Assembly (NCBI GenBank): GCA_051745565.1
Contig: JBNJEF010000004.1
Location: forward strand, 1 to 26,133
From: SKVL01 sp051745565
Lineage (GTDB): Bacteria > Patescibacteriota > Minisyncoccia > Phycocordibacterales > CSBR16-193
DNA: 26,133 nt
Reading direction: 5' to 3'
Shown here: in pieces, positions 22,031 to 26,133 of the stretch
Layout: every line of letters starts with the position of its first letter
Position numbering within the stretch: the first letter of the stretch is position 1
Program-made: the position numbers and the translations under genes
Notes under the pieces: model-generated
What the model was told of the DNA's origin: nothing
What the model saw: the letters and a program-made list of their open reading frames with translations, nothing else
Database searches by the model: none

Positions 22031-22966
22031 TTATCTCTTTCTTAGCTCATCCGATATATCACTCGCAGCTATTGCTCCTTCCGCGGCCGCGGTGATTATT
22101 TGCTTAAATCCATTGGAGGAGTTAGTTATATCTCCCGCAGCCCACAACATATCAATATTGGTTTTCTGACCCGGACCCACTTTTATGTATCCTTTCTCGT
22201 CCTTCTCTACACCCAGATCATCAAAAAGATCCAGACTCGGTGTTGACCCTATTTCAATAAATACACCGTCAATTTCTATATCTTTCTTTGAGCCTTCTTT
22301 TTTGGAGAGGACCTCTAGGGTCTCTGCCTTCTCTTTTCCTTTTATTTTTTCCACCTCGGTATCATACAAAACGGTTATGTTCTCGTTGTTTTTAACATTG
22401 TCTATCCAAACTCTGTCTCCTTTTAGTTCTCCTCCTCTGTATATAAGGTACACCTTCTCCGCCACATCCGCCAAATAAAGAGAGGCGGTAGTGGCGGAAT
22501 TAGCTCCGCCGATAACCGCTACGGTTTTACCTCTGTAGAACATACCATCGCAAGTGGCACAGTAAGAGATACCACGACCTACAAATTCTTCTTCTCCTTC
22601 AATATTCAACTTCTGCCTTTTTGTGCCCACAGCTACCATAAGCGCTTTTGATCCATAAATTTTTCCCGAGTCGGTTTTTATCTTAAATGAACCCTCATTT
22701 TTCTCTATTTTATCCACATTATCCATTACAACCTCAGCGCCTTGATAAGTGGCAGTGGAGTGCATTTTTTGAGATAACTCCGTTCCTGTTATCTCTTTCT
22801 CGGTGGGAAAGTTACATACCCTATGAGCTTCGGTGGCTGTTCCTCCGGGCATATTACCAATAACAAGAACTTTCAACTTATACCTGGCTGCATACAAAGC
22901 GCCCGTAAGCCCGGCAGGTCCGGCACCTATTATTATTAGATCGTATTTTTGGCCTTCTTCTTCCAT
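22031..22966 (-). CDS. trxB: Thioredoxin reductase (TrxB family)
   Basis: This 311-residue FAD enzyme normally reduces thioredoxin with NADPH. The FAD motif is IIIGAGPAGLTGALYAAR, the redox CATC is at 136-139, and the second FAD motif is MLWAAGDITN. The nucleotide-binding GGANSA (153-158) is present. The NADPH-specifying HRRxxxR, however, reads YRGGELKGDR (176-185) and lacks the normal Arg pair. The electron donor may thus be NADH or another carrier. It is cotranscribed with gdhA (2-nt gap). trxA lies upstream of gdhA, in a separate unit. Confidence 0.92.
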   Translation of the reverse strand: MEEEGQKYDLIIIGAGPAGLTGALYAARYKLKVLVIGNMPGGTATEAHRVCNFPTEKEITGTELSQKMHSTATYQGAEVVMDNVDKIEKNEGSFKIKTDSGKIYGSKALMVAVGTKRQKLNIEGEEEFVGRGISYCATCDGMFYRGKTVAVIGGANSATTASLYLADVAEKVYLIYRGGELKGDRVWIDNVKNNENITVLYDTEVEKIKGKEKAETLEVLSKKEGSKKDIEIDGVFIEIGSTPSLDLFDDLGVEKDEKGYIKVGPGQKTNIDMLWAAGDITNSSNGFKQIITAAAEGAIAASDISDELRKR

Positions 22967-22968
22967 AT

Positions 22969-24219
22969 CTATTGATTATTACTTGAAACTTTTATATTTC
23001 CTCTCCAACTCTCCGCTCTTACTATTCTATCCATTGCCAATGAGTAAGCGTAATCCCTTAAATTATGAGTTTTTTCATTTTTTAAATAAAGCTCATAAAC
23101 TCTCTTCCAGGAACGCCTCATCATATGACGTAACCTTTTTGAAAGGTAATCCATCTCCAGCAATTGACCGTTCTTATTCTGAGCCCATTCAAAATAACTC
23201 ACAACAACTCCACCTGCATTTGCAAGTATATCAGGTATGACCACCACACCGTTTTCTTTAAGTATTCTATCACCATTATGTGTTACGGGTCCGTTTGCGA
23301 GCTCTAATATGTATTTAGCTTTTACATTAGAGGCATTATCTTTTGTTATCTGATTCTCCAAGGCGGAGAGTATCAATATATCAGATCGCATCTCAAGGAT
23401 CTCTTCCGTTTCTATGCTAACGGAATTCTTATGAGCTTTTACACTTCCTTCCTTCTTTTTATCTTGAATTACCGAGGGTATGTCCAATCCGTTTTCGTTA
23501 TAGATGCCACCGGTACTATCGCTAACGGCAATGATCTTAAATCCGTCATCATGCAACATTTTGGCGATGTGTGATCCCGCATTTCCAAATCCTTGGATCG
23601 CAACAGTCGGATCATCATCTAAACCATTTAGATCTTCCAACGCAGACTTTAAAACTATGAAACCTCCGCGTGCCGTGGCATCTATCCTAAGATCACATCC
23701 GCCCAATTCCAAGGGTTTACCAGTAAAAGCGGCCTTTTCGTGTCTGCCATTTATGCGCTCATACTGATCAAGCATCCAGGCCATAACCTGGGCATCCGTG
23801 TATATATCAGGTGCCGGTATATCAATATCAGGCCCCAGTACGGAATAGAATTCATCTACATACCCTCTGCTAACTTTTTCTCTTATATCCAATGACAGAT
23901 CTCTACCATCTATCGCAACCCCGCCCTTGGCACCACCGTAAGGAAGTCCGACTAAAGAATTCTTGATACTCATCCATAGAGAAAGAGCTTTTACCTCTTC
24001 TTCCGAAACAGCATCATGGAAACGAATTCCACCCTTTCCGGGACCCAGAGAGGTGTTATGTACCACTCGCCATGCGGGATATTTATTCCCATCAACCTGT
24101 ATATCCGACTTTTCAATTCTTTCAAATTTATCCAATACGGAAACCGCTTCTTCAGGCAATTTTGCTATCTTCCTTGCAGTTTCCAATCTTGATCTATGCT
24201 CTTCAGAGAAAATGGACAT
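22969..24219 (-). CDS. gdhA: Glutamate (Glu/Leu/Phe/Val) dehydrogenase
   Basis: It interconverts glutamate with 2-oxoglutarate and ammonium using NAD(P). The 416 residues fit the usual 410-450. Substrate-binding GPGKGGIRFH (59-68, Lys62), the catalytic Lys98 in PYGGAKGGV (93-101), then DIDIPAPDIYTD and FTGKP. The C-terminal Rossmann motif is AIQGFGNAGSHIA. LANGPV and PDILANAGGVVVSYFEW complete the family pattern. Cofactor preference cannot be called with certainty. There is no Shine-Dalgarno; a TATAAT ends about 14 nt upstream. It is first in the gdhA-trxB unit, with a terminator separating it from trxA. Confidence 0.94.
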   Translation of the reverse strand: MSIFSEEHRSRLETARKIAKLPEEAVSVLDKFERIEKSDIQVDGNKYPAWRVVHNTSLGPGKGGIRFHDAVSEEEVKALSLWMSIKNSLVGLPYGGAKGGVAIDGRDLSLDIREKVSRGYVDEFYSVLGPDIDIPAPDIYTDAQVMAWMLDQYERINGRHEKAAFTGKPLELGGCDLRIDATARGGFIVLKSALEDLNGLDDDPTVAIQGFGNAGSHIAKMLHDDGFKIIAVSDSTGGIYNENGLDIPSVIQDKKKEGSVKAHKNSVSIETEEILEMRSDILILSALENQITKDNASNVKAKYILELANGPVTHNGDRILKENGVVVIPDILANAGGVVVSYFEWAQNKNGQLLEMDYLSKRLRHMMRRSWKRVYELYLKNEKTHNLRDYAYSLAMDRIVRAESWRGNIKVSSNNQ

Positions 24220-24233
24220 AATAAAAATATTTA

Positions 24234-24239
24234 ATTATA
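24234..24239 (-). promoter_or_regulatory. gdhA -10 box
   Basis: A perfect TATAAT on the minus strand gives a leader of about 8 nt before the ATG at 24219. No clear -35 was seen. Confidence 0.45.
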
Positions 24240-24260
24240 TAAATAATAATTGTACTAGTA

Positions 24261-24291
24261 ACAGAAGAAAAGGGGGCTCATCCCAGCCCCC
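24261..24291 (-). terminator. Terminator of csoR-trxA
   Basis: GGGGGCT (24291..24285), 6-nt loop, AGCCCCC (24278..24272), then TTTTCTTCTG on the minus strand. It lies between trxA and gdhA. Confidence 0.8.
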
Positions 24292-24308
24292 CCAGGGAAG
24301 GTAACAGG

Positions 24309-24641
24309 TTAAGATATAGCTTCTTCGATCTCCTGTTTAAATGCTTCTTTTGGTCTTAGGCCGACAAAATCTCCGATTACCTCTCCCTTTTTGAACAGTT
24401 TCATATTAGGAATACCCTGTATTCCGTATTGATTTGCCAATTCTTGATTTTCCTCTTCACTAACATTTAGTTTGGTAATTTTTACCTTATCTCCAATTTC
24501 TTCCGCTATTTCATCCAGTATAGGAGCCATCATCAAACACGGCTGACACCAAGGAGCCCAAAAATCAACCAAAACCGGAGTATCCGCCTCCATTACTTCA
24601 CTATTAAATGTATCTTTTGTAAGTTCTATAACTTTTGACAT
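24309..24641 (-). CDS. trxA: Thioredoxin
   Basis: A 110-residue thioredoxin, a cytoplasmic disulfide reductase. The active site is WCQPC (31-35) instead of the usual WCGPC; the cis-Pro78 lies in QGIPNM, where Thr is usual after Pro. FWAPWC and the GIQGIP segment are typical. The Gly to Gln change between the cysteines may shift redox potential. It lies 12 nt after csoR in the same transcript, so it is likely induced by the metal or sulfur signal sensed by CsoR. TrxB downstream is its likely partner. Confidence 0.93.
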   Translation of the reverse strand: MSKVIELTKDTFNSEVMEADTPVLVDFWAPWCQPCLMMAPILDEIAEEIGDKVKITKLNVSEEENQELANQYGIQGIPNMKLFKKGEVIGDFVGLRPKEAFKQEIEEAIS

Positions 24642-24653
24642 ATTTTTTTAACA

Positions 24654-24899
24654 TTACTTCCTTTTAAAAAGCGCGCTCATTATGGACTCCATTTCCATTT
24701 TTGTATTCGGGTTCGACTCGCCCAAACAACTATCCATATGATCACGCAGATAAACCTCAACACCACGCTTTAGAGCGGCGTCCGCGGCCGAGAATTGCTC
24801 TACAACTTTTTTACAATCCGCTCCGGACTCAACGAGTCGGATCAAACCATCTATCTGACCTTTTACTCTGTTAAGGCGTGTTACTACCGGTTTTTGCAT
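24654..24899 (-). CDS. csoR: CsoR/FrmR-family metal-sensing repressor
   Basis: This 81-residue all-helical repressor of the CsoR family (DUF156) has the copper-type ligand set Cys29, His54 and Cys58 (GADCKK and RDHMDSC), matching the C-H-C signature of Cu(I) sensors. RLNRVKGQIDGLIRLVE is the conserved first helix. Members of this family with a C-x-C-only site sense sulfur species instead; the His here favours copper. No copper exporter is in the window; the gene controls trxA in the same unit. A near-palindromic operator lies in its own promoter, indicating autoregulation. Confidence 0.9.
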   Translation of the reverse strand: MQKPVVTRLNRVKGQIDGLIRLVESGADCKKVVEQFSAADAALKRGVEVYLRDHMDSCLGESNPNTKMEMESIMSALFKRK

Positions 24900-24906
24900 A
24901 ATCTAT

Positions 24907-24935
24907 ATACTATACCCTATAGGGGTATATGTCAA
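24907..24935 (-). promoter_or_regulatory. csoR promoter with operator in the spacer
   Basis: Minus strand: TTGACA (24935..24930), 17-nt spacer, TAGTAT (24912..24907). The operator TATACCC (24911-24917) and GGGTATA (24923-24929), with a 5-nt centre, occupies the spacer and is a CsoR-type ATACCC/GGGTAT site. Predicted transcription start is on or next to the ATG at 24899, so the mRNA is leaderless. Confidence 0.75.
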
Positions 24936-25022
24936 GTAGGTATACCAATTGCCTCCGTTAATCAAAAAAACTACGAGTATGTTATACAAATTAAGATCAT
25001 AAGAAAAGACGGGGATCCTAAG

Positions 25023-26127
25023 TTCCAGAATTAATTGCAACACCTGATTAGTAGATTAAACTGATCAGATATGAATAAAAAGAAGAAAAGTCGTGGCGCG
25101 TCCCCTCTCAACCTGAGAGAACGGTGCATTATCGAGACCAGGTGGTGCCTGGACAGTAGATCTATCACCGAGATAGCGGTCGAATTAAAAAGAAACAAGA
25201 GTTCGATATCAAGAGAGTTAGCCGGAAAGCCAAAGCGTGGGATCGGTAAATATCGTGCCGATATTGCCCAGGTCAAAGCACTTGATCGTATTTCCAAACG
25301 AGGCAATACCCCCAAGACGGAACGAGTACCCGAGCTTAAACTATACATAGAGGACAAGATGATCAACGAAGATTGGTCTCCCGAACAGATCAGTATTCGT
25401 CTCCCACGTGAATACAAAAAGGATGCGAGAATGCGTATAGCTACCGAATCCATATACCAAGAGGTATATCGGAGGGTATATCGAGGTGGTAATGGAGCAG
25501 TGAAGAAGGGAATGACGGACTTGCGTCCTCACTTGGTGCGCAGACACAAGCGACGGGCGAAAAAGGGCTTTAGAAAAGCCCGAAAAGTAGAGCGAGAGGC
25601 ATCACTGCCATCTATTGAAACACGACCTAAAGTGGTGGATCGACGAATACAGTTCGGACATTGGGAAGACGATACAATGGAATCAAAAAAGAGTCTGGCA
25701 CGCCTAAAGACTTTCAACGAACGTGTCTCCGGCGTACACCTCTTTGGTAAGATAAAAGACGGTAAAGCGGAAAGCGGTGATGAAATACTTACCAAGCGTC
25801 TCAAGTCGTTACCGAGTAGAGTACGCAAAACCCTGACCCGTGATCGTGGGAGCGAGAATATGCGATGGCGAGAGGTGCGTGAAGCTCTTGATCTTGATGG
25901 TGTATACTTTGCTCATTCTTATTGCTCGCACGAGCGTGGCTCTAATGAGAACAATAACGGATTGATACGGAGATACTTTCCCAAAGGTACTGACTGGGCA
26001 AAAGTTTCCGATAATGATATTGCTCGTGTTGAACACCTTTTGAACACGAGACCGCGGAAAAGACATGGCGGATTAACGCCTAATGAGGTATTCTATAGAG
26101 CAACAGGTGTTGCGTTATTTTCTTGAA
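25023..26127 (+). mobile_element. IS30-family insertion sequence
   Basis: Terminal inverted repeats of 24 bp, 18 identical: left 25023-25046, right 26104-26127. Both contain GCAACACCTG at the inner side, a pattern common at IS30-family ends. They flank one transposase gene whose stop lies in the right repeat. Target duplications cannot be judged, as only 6 nt remain to the right. Confidence 0.85.
25071..26126 (+). CDS. IS30-family transposase
   Basis: A 351-residue DDE transposase. The N-terminal helix-turn-helix has RSITEIAVELKRNKSSISREL. The catalytic core has FGHWEDDTM with the first Asp, TRDRGSEN with the second, and HERGSNENNNGLIRRYFPKG carrying the Glu, the IS30 signature. It ends RPRKRHGGLTPNEVFY, also typical. 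The length and all three acidic residues are intact, so it may be active. Base composition is richer in GC than the neighbouring genes, fitting recent arrival. Confidence 0.95.
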   Translation: MNKKKKSRGASPLNLRERCIIETRWCLDSRSITEIAVELKRNKSSISRELAGKPKRGIGKYRADIAQVKALDRISKRGNTPKTERVPELKLYIEDKMINEDWSPEQISIRLPREYKKDARMRIATESIYQEVYRRVYRGGNGAVKKGMTDLRPHLVRRHKRRAKKGFRKARKVEREASLPSIETRPKVVDRRIQFGHWEDDTMESKKSLARLKTFNERVSGVHLFGKIKDGKAESGDEILTKRLKSLPSRVRKTLTRDRGSENMRWREVREALDLDGVYFAHSYCSHERGSNENNNGLIRRYFPKGTDWAKVSDNDIARVEHLLNTRPRKRHGGLTPNEVFYRATGVALFS

Positions 26128-26133
26128 TGTACG

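Noticed and set aside
24795..25034. 79-codon plus-strand frame across the csoR start
   Set aside because: It begins antisense inside csoR and crosses its promoter; only the final segment looks protein-like and is treated as a possible remnant.

Overview
The window is a gene-dense, AT-rich bacterial segment using the standard genetic code: TGA acts as a real stop several times, for example at 5941-5943 and 13753-13755. Intergenic gaps are short, genes are compact, and many have no Shine-Dalgarno sequence. A free-standing EF-Tu-domain-II-like ORF, a stripped-down Mur ligase and many small zinc-ribbon ORFs fit an uncultivated, probably anaerobic, small-genome bacterium such as Patescibacteria/CPR. 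That placement is inference. No rRNA, tRNA or CRISPR array was seen.

Left part (1-4781). A 5'-truncated gene ends in a degenerate PTH2-like domain. It is followed by thrH (phosphoserine phosphatase/homoserine phosphotransferase), an orotate-phosphoribosyltransferase-like protein with an altered PRPP loop, a GNAT acetyltransferase and a DUF2103-like protein. Next come an EF-Tu-domain-II-like ORF broken by an in-frame TAA, a DUF6485-type Cys-rich protein, superoxide reductase (dfx) and a 55-residue Cys-rich ORF.

Centre (4782-16786). An acyltransferase-3 membrane protein and a LysM lytic transglycosylase form an envelope operon. Divergent from it are a PLP aminotransferase and a Mur-ligase-like protein. 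The anaerobic ribonucleotide reductase pair nrdD-nrdG follows, preceded by what I read as a cobalamin riboswitch with a competing terminator. Then come an HI0933-type flavoprotein, a Cys-rich protein with an internal duplication, a secreted hypothetical protein, ychF, and two small zinc-ribbon ORFs.

Right part (16787-26133). A plus-strand operon carries nnrD, xseA, xseB, a four-helix membrane protein, a conserved 173-residue protein and a Cas4/RecB-like nuclease. An AbiEii-type toxin-antitoxin pair sits inside it. Facing it on the minus strand are csoR-trxA and gdhA-trxB, a redox cluster. A complete IS30-family element with visible terminal inverted repeats lies at the right edge.

Taken together: nucleotide reduction is oxygen-sensitive (NrdDG) and apparently B12-controlled. 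Oxidant defence uses superoxide reductase and a thioredoxin system. Several promoters (csoR, DUF2103, nnrD, flavoprotein, DUF6485) place the predicted transcription start at or within a few bases of the start codon, which suggests leaderless transcripts are common here.
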